Positions 12,348-25,355 of a stretch of 64,000 nt of DNA are shown piece by piece. Both the position numbers and the translations under genes were made by a program. The stretch's first letter is position 1. Each line of letters begins with the position of its first letter. The stretch is from NCBI GenBank assembly GCA_028571685.1, contig CM053144.1:93154171-93218170 (forward strand), in the 5' to 3' direction. Below the pieces are notes generated by a model. That model was not told the DNA's origin. It saw only the letters and a program-made list of their open reading frames with translations, and did not search any database. Source of the DNA: Heterohyrax brucei (lineage: Eukaryota; Chordata; Mammalia; Hyracoidea; Procaviidae).

Positions 12348-13474
12348 AAACATGGGAAGGGTAAACTTCAAGGTAGCCACAAAGAAAGTTAACAACCTAC
12401 TCATCAGATTAAAAAAGAAGAAAAACAAAGATTCAGTAAACAGAAACTCTACCAAAATGAAAGAAAAGGAAATCCATAAACAAAAGGAATTCAGTACAGG
12501 AAAGTAAGAGGAACAAAAAAAAAAAAAGTCATTGTCACAATAAAAAGCATAACAACATGACACAATAAATGTATACCTATCAATAACCACACTGATTGTA
12601 AATGGCTTAGAAAGACAGAATTCCAGAACAGATTTAAAAAAAAAATATATGAACTATCAATATGGGGTCTACAATGGACACAAAGACAGAAATATATTAA
12701 AAAAATGAAAGGGTAGAAAAAAACATTATCAAGCAAAGGTAACCAAAAAAGAGCAACAACAGCAATAGTAATCTCAGACCAAAAAAAAAAAAAACAAGCT
12801 TTAAAGCAAAATCAACCATAAAAAACAAGGAAAGACATTCTATAATAATTAAAGTAACAATCCACTGGGTCAACATAACCTAATAACTATCTTTACACTC
12901 AGTGACAGAGCTCCAAGATACAACAAATTTTGATAGCAATGAAAAGAAAAACAGACAATTTCACAATAAACTTGAATACATCACACTAGGCAAACAACAG
13001 AAAATCTAGAAAGCAGCATAACCAACCACAAACAACTTGACCTCATAGGCATATACAGAATATACCACTCAACACCAGAAAAATACACATTCTTTCTCAA
13101 TCCACATGGAATATTCTCCAGAATAGACTGCATTTGAGGTAACAAACGGTATCATTAAAATCAAAAATATCAAAATAATACAAAGCATTCTTGCTGATCA
13201 CAACACAAAATCAGTGATAGGAAGAGCAAAGGAGAAAAAAAAATTGAATACATAAGACCTGAGTAACACCTTGCTTAGAAACAAGCGGGGTAATGGCAGA
13301 AATCAAAGAGGGAATCCAAAAATTCCTTGAATCAAACGAGAATGAAAACAAATCATACCAAAAATCTATGGGACACACAAAAGCACTACTCAGAGGTCAG
13401 TTGTAGCAATAAGCACACACATCAAAAAGGAAGAACAGACCAAAATCAAAATGTTAGCCTCACAAATAGAAAGA

Positions 13475-15785
13475 GATTAGAAACAAATCACCAATTTTGT
13501 TTGGAAAGGGAAAAAGCCCCAGATAAGTAAGGTACTACTAAAGAAGAACACACTGGGAGGCCTCTCATTACCTGACCTTAGAATATATTACACTGCCACA
13601 GTGGTCAAAACAGCCTGGTACTGGTATAAGAACAGACAGATCGATCAGTGGAACAGAATTGAGACCTCAGAGATGACACCATCTGCCTATGAACAGTTGA
13701 TATTCAACAAAGGCCTTAAGACATTAAACTGGGGTAAAAACAGTATCTTCAACAAATGGTGCTGGCAAAATTGGATATCCATCCGCAAGAAACTGAAACA
13801 AGATCCATATCTTACACCTTATACAAAAACCAACTCCAACTGAATAAAAGAACTAAATATCAAACCTAAAACGATAAAGCTCATCCAAGAAAAGGTAGGA
13901 ACAACAATGGAAGTTTTAATACACAATGTGGACAGACTCCAAAATCTGTCAAACAAAGCACAGTCATCAGAAGAGAAAATGGATAAATGGGAACTATTAA
14001 GAATCAAACACCTTTGCTCACCCAAAGACTTTATTAATAGAATTAAAAGAACATCTACAGAATGGGAAAAAATATTTGGCAACTCTATGTCAGACTGATG
14101 CCTGATCTCCATAATCCATAAGATACTATAAAATATCAATAAGAAGATAAATCATCCAATTAAGCAATGGGCAAAGGAGATGGACAGATATTTCTCTAAA
14201 GAGGAGACCAGGCAGCCAAAAAACACATGCGGGCATGCTCACGATCTTTAGTCATTAAAGAAATTCAAACCAAGACGACAATGAGCTACCATCTCACCCC
14301 AACAAGGTTGGCCATGATCCAAAAAACACAAAACAACAAATGCTGGAGAGGCTGTGGAGAAAGTGGAACCCTCCTACACTGTTGGTGGGGTTGCAAAATG
14401 GTCCAGCCTCTTTGGAAAGCAATCTGGCACTTCCTTAAAAAAATGGATATTGATATACCATTTGACCCAGTAATTCCACTACTTGGAATATATCCTACAG
14501 AATCAAGGCCTTTCACACTAATGGACACATGCACCAGAATGTTTATCACAGCACAGTCCACAATAGCAAAAAGATGGACTCAATCCAGATGATCAACAAC
14601 AGAAGAATGGATAGGTAAACTATGGTATATATACTTAATGGAGCACTACGCAATGATAAAGAATAACGATGACTCCAGGAAACATGACCTGGTTTCAACT
14701 GGAAGACATTATGTTGAATGAAAGTAGTCAATGACAAAGGGACAAATACTGTATGACACCTCTACGATAAGATCTTAAAAACAGACTTGTGTATAGAAGA
14801 AAAGACTCTTTGACAGCTGCAAGGGAGGGGAGGGAGGGAGGGTGAAAAGAGGAGAGTTTAGATTAAATAGTTGCTAGAAATCTGGTTGAGTGAAATTGGT
14901 GATAGCACACATTAGAAACAAGAACAATATTAAGTGGACTTCAGCATAACTTGACTACTCCTTCCATCTTAATCCAATATTGCAAGGATAGAGTAGCTGG
15001 GGCAGGGGGCAGGGGGCAGGGGACCGTGCTCTTAGGCGAAATCGAGGCCAATTGGCACAACTAGCGTTTTGCTAAGAGGGCTGTCTGCACCCCACATTGG
15101 TGAGTGGCGTCTAGGGTCTTAAAAGCTGCCAAGCTGCCATCCGAGGGCACAGCAAGTGGTCCCAACTCAGCAGGAATGATGCTCACTGAGGACCAAAATG
15201 ACATGGGGTAAAGACAACCCAGAAGATAGAGAGACCCACATGAGTGGGTGCCTACATCGACTTGGGACCAGAAGAACCAGATGGTGCCCAGCCACCACCA
15301 GTGATAGCCGCGATGGAGCTCACTAAGTTGAGTCTCACTGGCAACACAAGAATAAAAAGGTGTGCACCCTGAGATCCCCACTAAAAGACCTCAATTGATG
15401 GCCCAGCAGTTTCAGGGTTCCCCTGGGAGCATGGCCCCTGGCCCTGATGCTGCCCTTACCCATAAATCATAACGAAGGTCCACTCTTTGGACAGGAATGG
15501 ATTGGACTTGGCAGTGCAGTGACCATATATTGGATGCACTTTATGGTTCTATACATCTATAGGATGTCATCTTGCCAACCTCCGGCTGGAGGAAGGAGAG
15601 TGGGTGGAGAGGACGGTAAAAGAGACTTTTGGGAGGATGAGACACGTATGGAGCAGAGAGGAATACTGTGCTGCCACCAGACAGGGAGAGCAGTGGAAGC
15701 TGCATATAGGTGGGCATGTAAATTTATATGGGAATGTACATTTTCACTCAGTTATGTTAAATAAATAAATAAATTTAAAAAAAAA
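13475..15785 (+). mobile_element. 5'-truncated L1 inserted in an older L1, 13 bp TSD
   Basis: Duplications ACAAATAGAAAGA flank the insertion (about 13,462-13,474 and 15,786-15,798). It covers the ORF2 C-terminal third (disrupted), then a 3' UTR with a GGGAGGGAGGG-type purine tract at about 14,821-14,850 and a (GGGGCAG)3 run at about 15,000, and ends in a TAAATAAATAAATA/A-rich tail. Confidence 0.87.
14227..14592 (+). pseudogene. L1 ORF2 C-terminal fragment
   Basis: A 121-codon open stretch encoding the L1 ORF2p C-terminal region (TTMSYHLTPTRLAMIQKTQ; CWRGCGESGTLLHCWWGCK). It is part of the 5'-truncated L1 at 13.5-15.8 kb and cannot encode a full protein. Confidence 0.85.
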
Positions 15786-16650
15786 ACAAATAGAAAGATC
15801 AATAAAAGAAACCCACAGGAACCAGGAGAAAGGAAATAATGTACAGCAGAAATAAACAAAATTGGAAACAGGAAAGTAAAATGAAGCAACAAAACTAAAG
15901 TTGGTTGTTTGAAAAGATCAGCGTCAAAAAATCAAAGGCCAAACTGACAAAACTAAAACAAGAGAGGACACAAATAATCCAAATAAGAAATGAGATGGTG
16001 ACATTAGATTCAACTGAAATAAAAAATGTAACAAAATACTATGAAAAATTGTCCTCCAATGAAATGGAGAACCAAGGGGAAATGGACAATTTCTAGAAAC
16101 ACATTACCTATCTAAACATAAACTGAGATAGAAAATATGAACAGACATATCACAAGAGAAGAGATTGAAAAGGTAATTTTTTAAAAAAAAGCAATGGCTC
16201 AGACAGCTTTACTAAATTCTATCAAACATTCAGTGAAATTCTCTATTTCAGCAATTCTCTATTTCAGAGCATAGAAAATGAAAGAATATCACCAATTACA
16301 TTCCTTGAAGCCAATACAATCCTATGTACCAAATCCAGGCAAAAACACTACAAAAAAGAAAATATACAGTCCAATATATTTGAAGAATATAGATATAAAT
16401 CTTCTCTACAAAATTCCAACCAAAAGAATTCTACATATCAAAAAAATAACCCACACAAAAATAGAAAGAATCACATGACATCTAAATCAATACAGAAAGT
16501 GCCTTTGATAAAGTGCAACACTGATTCCTGATAAAAGCTCTCAATAAAATAGGAATAGAAGGGAAATTCCTTAACATAATAAAGAGCATCTATACAAAAC
16601 CAAGAGTCAACATTATTCTCAAATGACAGAGACTGAAAGCATTACCCCTC

Positions 16651-17164
16651 TGTCTTAGTCACATAGTGCTGCTGTGACAGAAAAATCACAAGTGGATGGC
16701 TTCAACAAAGAGAAAGTTATTCTCACAGTCAAGTAGGCTAGAAGTTCACATTCAGTATGCCAGCTCTAGCGGAAGGCTTTCTCTCTGTAGACTCTGGAGA
16801 AAGTTCCATGTCATCAATCTTCCCTTGGTCTGGGAGCACCTCTTGGTAAGAACCTCAGATCCATAGGACGCACTCTGCTCTTGGCAGCGCTTTCTTGCAG
16901 GAATGAGGTTCCTCCTCCGGCTCACTTTCTCTCTTTTTTTTTTTTTTTTTTTTGTACCTCTTGTAAGATAAAAAGTGGTGCAGGAAAATTCCCTTTACAT
17001 TGGATCAGGAATGTGACTTTGGTAAGGGCGTTATAATGCCACCTTAATCCTCTTTAACATAAAACTGTTGCACAAAACGGAGGACAACCACAATACTGGG
17101 AATCATGGCCTAACAAAGCTGACAGATATTTTGGTGGGAATGCAATGCAATTCAATCCATGACA
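16651..17164 (-). mobile_element. Solo MaLR-like LTR inside an old L1
   Basis: Runs TGTCTTAGTC to CCATGACA and interrupts old L1 ORF2-like sequence that continues at TAAAACTATCCGTAGCTGC. Contains a poly-T tract at about 16,933-16,953. No clean TSD. Confidence 0.8.
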
Positions 17165-17234
17165 TAAAACTATCCGTAGCTGCAGATGATATGATCCCAT
17201 ACATACAAAACCCCAAAGAAACCTACTCAAAAAT

Positions 17235-17395
17235 CAAAATCAAACCCACTGCCATCAAGCTGGGTCCGACTCATAGTGACCCTACAGGCCAGAGTAGAAC
17301 TGCCCCACGGTTTTCAAGGAGCATCTGGCAGATTTGAACTGCCCATCTTTTGGTTAGCAGAGACGGCATTTAACCCACTACACCACCAGGGTTTC
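17235..17395 (-). mobile_element. AfroSINE inside the old L1
   Basis: Well-preserved copy (GTCCGACTCATAGTGACCC; CACCACCAGGGTTTCC). Confidence 0.87.
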
Positions 17396-17517
17396 CTACT
17401 ACAACTAATATATTCAGCAGATTAGCAGGATACAATATCAACATACAAAAATCAGCTGGATTCCTCTACACTAACAAAGAGAACTTTGAAAAGGAAATAA
17501 GGAAAATACCATTTACC

Positions 17518-17572
17518 ATACCCAAACTCAGGCTGTCATGTCGATTGTGACTCATAGCAACCCTACAGGCCA
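17518..17572 (-). mobile_element. AfroSINE tail fragment inside the old L1
   Basis: Only TGTCGATTGTGACTCATAGC-type tail sequence, about 55 bp. Confidence 0.65.
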
Positions 17573-18700
17573 TTTATCATAGCCACTAAAAATCTACAGT
17601 ACTTAAGACTAAATCTTATGACATAAAAGATCTATACAAAGAAAACTACAAAACATTATTACAAGAATCCAAGAGTCCTACATAAATGGAGGAATGTACC
17701 ATGCTCATGTATAAAACTCAATACTGAAAATGTCATTTCAACCCCCAGTGATCTACACATAAAATACAATCCTGATGCCAATACCAATAATACATTTAAT
17801 GAAACAGAAAAACTAATCACCACCTTTATATGGTAAGGAAAGAGGCCCAAGACAAGAAAAGAACTACTGAAGAGAAAGAACAAGTAGGAAGCTTCACACA
17901 ACCTGAACTCTGAACCTACTATGCAGTCCCAGTTGTCAAAATAACCTACCTGGTACTTGTGTAACAACAGACATATAGACCAATGAAACAAAATTGAGAA
18001 CCCAGACATAAATCCTTCTACCTATGGCCAACAGATCTTTTACAAAGAACCAAAGTCCATTAAATGGGGACAATACAGTCTTTTTAACCAATTGTGTAGG
18101 CAACGCTGCATGTGCATCTGTAAAAAAAAGGAAAGAAAAGAAACAAGACCCATACCTCACACAATGCACAAAAAATAACTCAAAATCTATCAAAGAAGTA
18201 AATATAAAACCATAAAAATCATGGAAAAAAAATACAGACAACACTAGGGGCCTTAGCATACGACATAAATATAACACAAACCATAATTAACAATGTGCAA
18301 ATACCAGAAAAGAAACTCGACTACTGGGACCTTCTAAAAATTAAAAACTAAAAAGACTGGGAAATAATTTTTGGTTATGGCATATGCAACAAGGGTCTAA
18401 TCTCTAAAATCTACAGGCTACCTTAACACCGTAACAAAAAAAGACAAATAATCCAATTAAAAATTTGGCAAAGGACATACATAGACTTCACCAAAGAAGA
18501 TATTCACGGAGCTAACAAACACTGACAACACGTTCTTGATCATTTGCCATTATAGAAATGCAAATTTGATACCTCCTCAGCCTGACATTACAGGCAAAAT
18601 TTAAAAAAGGAAAAAAAAATCAGAAAATTACAAATGTTTGCGAAGCTGTGGACAGACTGTCTCTGGAACATCTAAGTCAACTGGCATAGCATAGTTCACA

Positions 18701-19567
18701 AAAAAAAAGTTCTACCGTCTACTTTGGTGAGTAGCACCTGGGCTGTTAATAGCTTCATGAGCAGCCATCCAAGATACACCTATCAATCCCATTCCATCTG
18801 GAACAAAGGAAAATGAAAAAAACCAAAATGCAAAGAAAGTATCAGTCCAAAGGACTCAAGGACCACATGAAACACAGCCTCCACCTGCCTGAGCCCAGAA
18901 CTCGAGGGCACCCAGCTATCACCAGAGACTGCTCTGACAGGGGTCACAAACAAGCATCTCAGAGTGGGAGATAAAATTCAATTCAAATTCACAAAGCAAG
19001 ACCAGACTTACTGGTCTGACCAAGACTCGAGTAGCCCCCAAGACTACAGCCCCAGATATCCTGCTGTCTCAGAAATGAAGCCACTCCTGAAATTTACCTT
19101 GAAGTAAAAAGTTAAGACAGGCCTATAAAACAAGCGGAAACCCTGGTGGTATAGTGGTTAAGTGCTACATCTGCTAACAAAAAGTCAGCAGTTCAAATCC
19201 ACCAGTGCTCCTTGCAAACAGTATGGGGCAGAGTTCTACTGTCTTCACGGTCGCTGTGAGTTGGAATCAACTTGCAGCAGTGGGTAGTTGTGAAATAACA
19301 CAAATGAGGAATATGCTTCTTCTTTCAAGCAAGTATAGGAGACCAAACGGGCAACATCTGCCCAAAAGCGAAGTCAAGAAAGCAGGAAGGGACAGGAAAA
19401 CTGGAATGGATGGACATAGGAAGTCTGAGGTAGAAAGGGCAAGAGGGAGAGTGCTGACACGTGTCAGAACTGCAACCAATGTCACAAAATATGTGTATAC
19501 ATTTTTTAATGAGAAACTAATTTTCTGCTGTCAACTTTCACCTTAAGCACAATGAAAAATATTTTTT
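18701..19567 (+). mobile_element. L1 3' UTR of an older elephant-lineage subfamily
   Basis: Similar to the blocks at 6,525-6,890 and 7,045-7,595 (shared ACTGGTCTGACCAAGACT-like and AATGTCACAAAAT motifs), ending in an A-rich tail. An AfroSINE interrupts it at 19,136. It directly follows the old L1 ORF2 and may be that element's own 3' end. Confidence 0.7.
19136..19287 (+). mobile_element. AfroSINE in an L1 3' UTR
   Basis: Clear A-box region (TATAGTGGTTAAGTG) and B-box (AGTTCAAATCC). Confidence 0.86.
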
Positions 19568-20260
19568 GAGGTTAGCTTTGACCTAACTGGGGCAACCACA
19601 GAGAAAAATTTCATGTTTCAACACATACCGTTCTGTATTATCAGATTCTGGTGCTGTACGTTGTCTCTGAGCCATTTTGCACCTCTTTGTAGACTGTGAC
19701 GAAGTGACGCTTTTGTTATACCCCTGTGAAATGGACTGGATCCCGCCTTCTTAAATGCATCCTCAACCCTCTCCAAATTTTCACTGCTCTCCATTTTCTT
19801 CAGTATCTGGTTACAACACTCCAAACTGGCGTTTGCAATTTTTCTCCCTCCGAACCGACCTGGTATCACTGAAAACTAAAACCAGACTACCCAGCCCGTT
19901 AGGAGGAGCATGTCTTACAGCTGGTTCTTCTACCCACAATCTAAAGAAGCACTGAAAGTTTAAGTGCAATGACTTGAGATAGACCTCAAAGGATTCATCA
20001 CCCAGCAGACCATCCCTGGACTAGATATCCTTCGGCACAAGTTGCTGAGTCCCTAGAGAAGTCTGTTAAAAATACTCAGGTCACAAAGACCCTTACGAGA
20101 CTTAACCAGACCTAGACACCACCACAAGTATTTACAACTGAATTTCAAGAAACTCAGCGAGCACTTCTGCACAACTGAAAAACTTCCATCAATTTTTTGG
20201 ATTTTCATATAACCTTCTATATTAATATTTTTCTTTTTCATGTTAGACATTCTTCTTTGT
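19568..20260. other. Unassigned sequence
   Basis: No repeat recognised between an L1 tail and a solo LTR. Overlapping frames of 66-124 codons have no known family. Confidence 0.3.
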
Positions 20261-20261
20261 C

Positions 20262-20775
20262 TGTCATGGACTGAACCGTGTCCCCCAAAAATGTGTGTAG
20301 CCATGTGGCTGGGCAACAATTTCTGATATTTTATGATTGTCCCCCATTTTGTGATTTTCCTATGCTGTATGTTAGAGGATTTGGGTGAGACTGTAAATCT
20401 CTTCATAAGATCACCTCCCAGCTCCACAGTAAAGAGAATTTCCCTGGAGTATGGCTTGTACCACCCTTTATCCTACAAGAGGTAAAAGGAAAGGGAAGCA
20501 AGCAGAGAACTGGGAACCTCATGCCATCAAGAAAGCAGCACCAGGAGAAGAGCTTGCCCTTCAGACCAGAGGTTCTTGTTCCAAGATGCCCCCTGAACAA
20601 AGACTGATGCCACACAAGGACTTTCCTCCAGAGCCGACAAGGGGGAAAACGTTCCCCTGGAGTGGACTTCCTGAATTTGGACTGGTAGCCTACCAGACTG
20701 TGTAATAAACATTTCTCTTTTGAAGCCACCCACCTTGTGGTATCTCTGTTTGAGCAGAACCAGATGACCAAAACA
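20262..20775 (+). mobile_element. Solo MaLR-like LTR
   Basis: Starts TGTCATGGACTG and ends CCAAAACA, with the family motifs AAAGAGAATTTCCCTGGAG and AATAAACATTTCTC (the LTR poly(A) signal). No clear TSD. Confidence 0.8.
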
Positions 20776-21628
20776 GTCTCTCAACAGAAGGTTCAACTGA
20801 CTTTGCAGACATAACACCAACAAGAGTCTTCCAGAGACTGTTTTTAAAACCCTGCTTCCCCCTAGTCAAGAATCTAGAATCCATCTAAGTTGTTCAATGA
20901 TGAATAAATACCATTCATCTTCAACCAAAGAGGTGACTGATAGTTGAATTTTACCTGAACCCTGTGATACAGAAACAGCAGCAGTTAAATAAATCCCCCC
21001 ACTCTTTGTGTTCAGGAAAACAGCTGACTATAAACAATCTCCCTTCCCATATAGCTTAGATAGGATGCCTTGGGGGGCCCTGTTGTTTACCTGTGTGACA
21101 AGGCCAGACAGAGACCCTCCAAACTAACATTCCTGGCCTTATTAATGTTACAGCATTGCTGATCAATCAGAAACTAAATGTTTGCTAAGAAAACTTGAAG
21201 CTTTTCTCCTTCCCCCAAGTCCCAGAAGTCTAGCCCCCCTTCAGCCAGAGCCAATATACTGTACCTCTCTTTCAGGGCCTGTCCAGAGAATAAGTAGACT
21301 TCAGCATAAAACATTCTCTGATTTTACTATCTGATGATGTCACCCTCACATCTCACTTCCCCACACCTTACAGTCTGCGTAAAAGAAAACCTTTTTCCCC
21401 CGAGACAGTTGCTGATCTTATGGTCAATGTGCTCCCTATTATAGGACTCCTCCTGCCTTCTCACTATTACAGTAGCCCTTTTGGCTTTCCTCCTTTACTT
21501 TCTAAACAAAACTTTTCCATATCAAACTCTAGATTTGCTGAATTGACATTAGAACCTTGAAAACTCACGCTTGAAGCATTTAAGCAAGGTAAAGAGTAGG
21601 GAAGGAAGTGATAATACTTATTTCCTTG
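20776..21628. other. Unassigned stretch, partly LTR-like
   Basis: About 21,040-21,340 has a pyrimidine-rich, CTTCAGCCAGAGCC-containing composition that could be an old ERV LTR, but no terminal motif or duplication was found. The rest is featureless. Confidence 0.3.
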
Positions 21629-21633
21629 ACTTC

Positions 21634-22136
21634 TGTCATGGTTGGAATTGTGTCCCCCCAAAAATGTGTGCAGCCACGTGGCTGGGATATGGTTCCCAGT
21701 ATCTTGGGACTGTCCTCCATTGCGTGGTTTTGCTAACCTGTATGTTAAAGGATTAGGGTAGGGCTGTAAATTCCTGCTGTGGGGGGGGGTTTCCCTGCAG
21801 TATGGCTTGCCCCACCCTTAATGCTTTTAGCTTGCAAGGAATAAAAGGAAAAAGAAACAAAGGACAATTTGAGAACGTCGCTACCATCAAGCAAGCAGCA
21901 CCGGGAGCAGAGCGCGTCCTTCCGACCAGAGGTTCTTGTGTGAGGACGCTCCCTGGACAAAGACTGATGCAATACCGGACTTTCCTCCAGAGCCGACAAG
22001 GGGAAAGCCTTCCCCTGGAGCGGACACCCTGAATATGGACTTGCAACCTACCAGACTGTGTAAGAATAAATCTTTCTTTGTTAAAGCCATCCACTCTGTG
22101 GTATTTCTGTTAGAGCAGCCCTAGCTGACTAAAACA
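21634..22136 (+). mobile_element. Solo MaLR-like LTR with perfect TSD
   Basis: This 503 bp LTR starts TGTCATGG and ends ACTAAAACA. It belongs to the same broad family as the complete element at 49-51 kb, in the opposite orientation. It is flanked by perfect 5 bp duplications ACTTC (21629-21633, 22137-22141). It is a solo LTR left by LTR-LTR recombination. A run of ten G at about 21,781 lies inside it. Confidence 0.88.
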
Positions 22137-22330
22137 ACTTCTGAGGCAGAAATGGGGCTAGAGTCAGATTAACCAGATTAAATTTAACCCAGAGGTTCTC
22201 AAACCCAAATGTCCATTGGAATCACTGAGAGGGCTTGTTAAAACCACAAACGGCAGGGCCCACCTCAAAATTTCTGAGTCAACAGGTCTGAGGCAGATCT
22301 GAAAATGGGCATTTCTACCAAGTGCTTAGG

Positions 22331-22353
22331 TGCTGCTGCTGCTGCTGCTGCTG
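22331..22353. repeat. (CTG)n trinucleotide repeat
   Basis: Seven to eight TGC/CTG units, uninterrupted, in non-coding sequence next to an old L1. Confidence 0.9.
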
Positions 22354-22354
22354 G

Positions 22355-23135
22355 TTTATACATATGTAATTCTTTTAATAGAACTGCAATCAAACTAGTC
22401 ATATTTTGCTGATTTACATTTTTTCCTCAACAACATGGATAGGTTCTTTCTATGTTATTCTTTATAGCTACCATGTAATATTTCAAGCTGTGGGTATAAT
22501 CTACTTGGCTATTCTGCTGAGGAACATTTGTTTCTGATTCATAGTATTACCACCAATGCTACAATAAACATCCTTGCACACACATGTATCTTGGGACAAC
22601 ATGTGAGTATTCCTCTGGCAGAGAAACTGCTAGGTGAAAGGGCATGCATATTTTAAATTTTATATATCTTCCCAAGATGTCCTCTGAAAAGATTATACCA
22701 ATTTACACTTTTAGCAGTATATCAGTGCTTATTTCCTCACACCCTGATCAAAATTATAAGTTTAATATTTTCCCAATCTGATGGGCAAATAAGCGGTTAT
22801 CAGATTGTTTTAACCTCCACTTCCCTAGTTAACAGTAGGATGTTTGAGGGATATTTATAGTTCCGAGAATTGTAGGCTTCACCCATTTTGAGTACCTTCT
22901 TCACCTTCATCTTTAAGAGTGTTGTTTTTCCCCCACATAATACGAAAATAAGTCTTTTTATATATGATGCAAATGTTTTTCCTGTATTAATTTTGTTTAC
23001 AAATGTTGCTGTGGAACTTGTAATGTATATGCCTTAATGACTGCAGGGTTGTTTTGCTTTGCAAAGTATTCCCTACCCCTATGATTATGAAACTAATCTC
23101 CTAAACTTTTTTCTAATACATTTATGATTTTTTTT
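22355..23135 (-). mobile_element. Old L1 3' end, minus strand
   Basis: Reverse-strand L1 3' features such as CTACAATAAACATCCTTGCAC and CAATTTACACTTTTAGCAGT. No coding potential. Confidence 0.65.
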
Positions 23136-23263
23136 CTTTGAAATTTCAAACAGTAAGAACACTCTGTTTAAGTAAAAGCACGGAAGTTTACTGAGAGTAA
23201 TACAACTCACAGGATTAGGAAAACACAGGGCAGAGAATCTAACAAGTGCTCTGAAGCACAGAT

Positions 23264-23426
23264 GGAGACCCTGGTGCTGTAGTGGTGAAGTCCTACAGCT
23301 ACTAACTAAAAGGCAAGCAGTTCAAATCTACCAGGCACTCCTTAAAAACTCTATGGTGTGGTTCCATTCTGTCCTATAGAGTCGCTGTGAGTCTGAATAG
23401 ACTCCACAGCAGTGGGTTTGGTTTCG
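23264..23426 (+). mobile_element. AfroSINE
   Basis: Full length; GCAGTGGGTTTGGTTT tail. Confidence 0.86.
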
Positions 23427-23761
23427 TAGCATGGAAGGAGAGGTGCAGTTTTTATAGGAAAGATAGGGAAGGGGAATAGGTCTGTCATCAGCTCAACTAC
23501 CTTCTTCTGGAATATCTTGAGCAAACTTACTCTCCCATAATCCTATTCCTGACCCCCACCCTTATTCGCTAAGACTAGCTGAGGGCAACAGTCAGCCCAG
23601 TTAAACAGCTGCCTGATAGGCCTCCTGGGTCTTCTTATCCCCTTTAGCCAGAAGCCCAGGACCCCGTGTACAGGAATGGGAAGAAGTCAAGGTTACCTTC
23701 CCAGGAATGCAGATGTAGGAACCTACAACAAAATGGAGTTTGGATTCAGTGTTCATGACCA

Positions 23762-23905
23762 AAAACAAAAACCAATCCCACTGCCAGCAAGTCAATGCTG
23801 ACTCAAAGCAGCCCTGTGACAAAACAGGGTGCACTTGGTGGCTTCAAACTGCCAAACTTTGGGTTAGCAGATATAGCACTTAACCATTAAGCCACCAGGG
23901 TTTCC
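23762..23905 (-). mobile_element. AfroSINE
   Basis: Full length; head ends AAGCCACCAGGGTTTCC. Confidence 0.85.
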
Positions 23906-24085
23906 AGATCTCATGACAGCCATTCTAATTTGCCAACTGTCTCAGTTTTGGATGTTTTCAGCACAAAATCTTTAATAATGTGGAAATTTTTAAAATTGTT
24001 TTGGAGCTGTAGTGTGAGATAGGGACCTAATTTTCCCCCCCTAAATCTTCCCAGAAACCAGTTTGAAAATCATTACCCAACAAAC

Positions 24086-24247
24086 CAGGCCATACCCACT
24101 GCCATGGAGTTGATTCCAACTCCTAGTGACCCTATAGAACAGACCAGAACTGCTCCACAGTGTTTCCAAGGAGCCCCTGGTGGATTTGAATTGCTGACCT
24201 TTTGATTAGCAAATGCAACACTTAGCCACTAGGTCACCAGGGTTTCC
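24086..24247 (-). mobile_element. AfroSINE
   Basis: Full length; GAGTTGATTCCAACTCCTAG tail. Confidence 0.86.
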
Positions 24248-24249
24248 AA

Positions 24250-25355
24250 GAATGATTAGGCAATTGCTTTATCCTACCTCAACTTCAATTTCCTCATGGG
24301 TAAAAGTTATCAATTGTCATGTTTTGTGGCTCTCCGGAGAGAAGAATATGGAAGTGCTTTGTCAGTTGTCTAGAACCAGGGAAAAACTTTTAGCAATTAC
24401 TTTTGTTACACATTGAACTTGAAGAGTGTGAGTATTAAACACCTACCATAATATCCAGTCAGGTCCTACAGCTTACCTACTGACAGTGACTATACTACAA
24501 ATGGAACAAAAATGTAATCAACCTCCCACACCACTTAGACTTGTTTTCACATCATTTTCACATAAGATAATCCTCCTGTTGAACAGAAGTACTGTATCAA
24601 TCTAGACAATTTTTTTCTACTGTGACAAAATATTGTTAGTTGCCTTTCAGTGGGCTTGGGCTTTCTATTCAGCTCTGACTTTATAGACCCACATACAAGA
24701 AAACAAAACATTTCCTGGTCTTTGCCATCTTCACTAGCACTGGTATAAAATATTACCCATATGGAAACATATTGCAATGCGTAGTCTAAAACAGGAACCT
24801 GAGGAAAAATCAAATAATCTAAAGTAATCCATCCCAGAAATCCATGCTATAGACGGGAGGAGTGTTCAGCCTCAGCCCTTCATCTCTTCTTACCACCCAG
24901 ATGTCAGCCTGCTCCCTCCACCCACACCACCTACAAAACATCATCCTAAAAGCAGGTGATGGCTACTAGCCCAAGACAGGATGACCCTCTACTTCACCAC
25001 ACAAATAGGCCCATGACTCTTTCCTTGGTTCCCCACCCTTCCACGAACCTCCAGCCCTGGTTCACCCCACTCTTTAACTCCCCATTTCTGCCAAACATGT
25101 CCCTGTTAAGGCTCTACACCTGTGACAGAAGTTCAGGCTGGGAGTCCTTGAGGAACAGATACTTTCTTCTCCTCTTCCTTTTAGTAACACAACTAAATGC
25201 TTTTAATTTGGACTTTTAATAAAGTTAAATTGTATTTATTCCAAATGCAACAACAGTAACTTTGCTTTCTGTTAAATTCGGACAAGAGAAATCCCATGGA
25301 ATTAGGCTTGGCTTTTGACAACTAGTCAAATTAGAATAACCTGGCACCTTCATCA
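24250..25355. other. Unassigned intergenic sequence
   Basis: Nothing recognised beyond AT-rich unique sequence and a pyrimidine-rich patch at 24,890-25,110. Confidence 0.3.

Larger units (their letters stand above)
10080..18700 (+). mobile_element. Old L1, near full-length but repeatedly interrupted
   Basis: Old L1 sequence begins at about 10,080-10,300 (ACTATCAACCAAGGATGATATATCC region at about 10,715) and continues after each insertion: SINEs at 10,860-11,256, an LTR plus SINE at 11,279-11,940, a SINE at 12,195, a young L1 at 13,475, an LTR at 16,651 and SINEs at 17,235 and 17,518. ORF2-like sequence extends to about 18,690 with many stops. Removing the insertions leaves about 5 kb. Confidence 0.7.

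Noticed and set aside
19136..19287. tRNA gene, from A-box and B-box motifs
   Set aside because: The motifs belong to the tRNA-derived head of a SINE. The cloverleaf cannot be closed, and the same unit recurs about 45 times.
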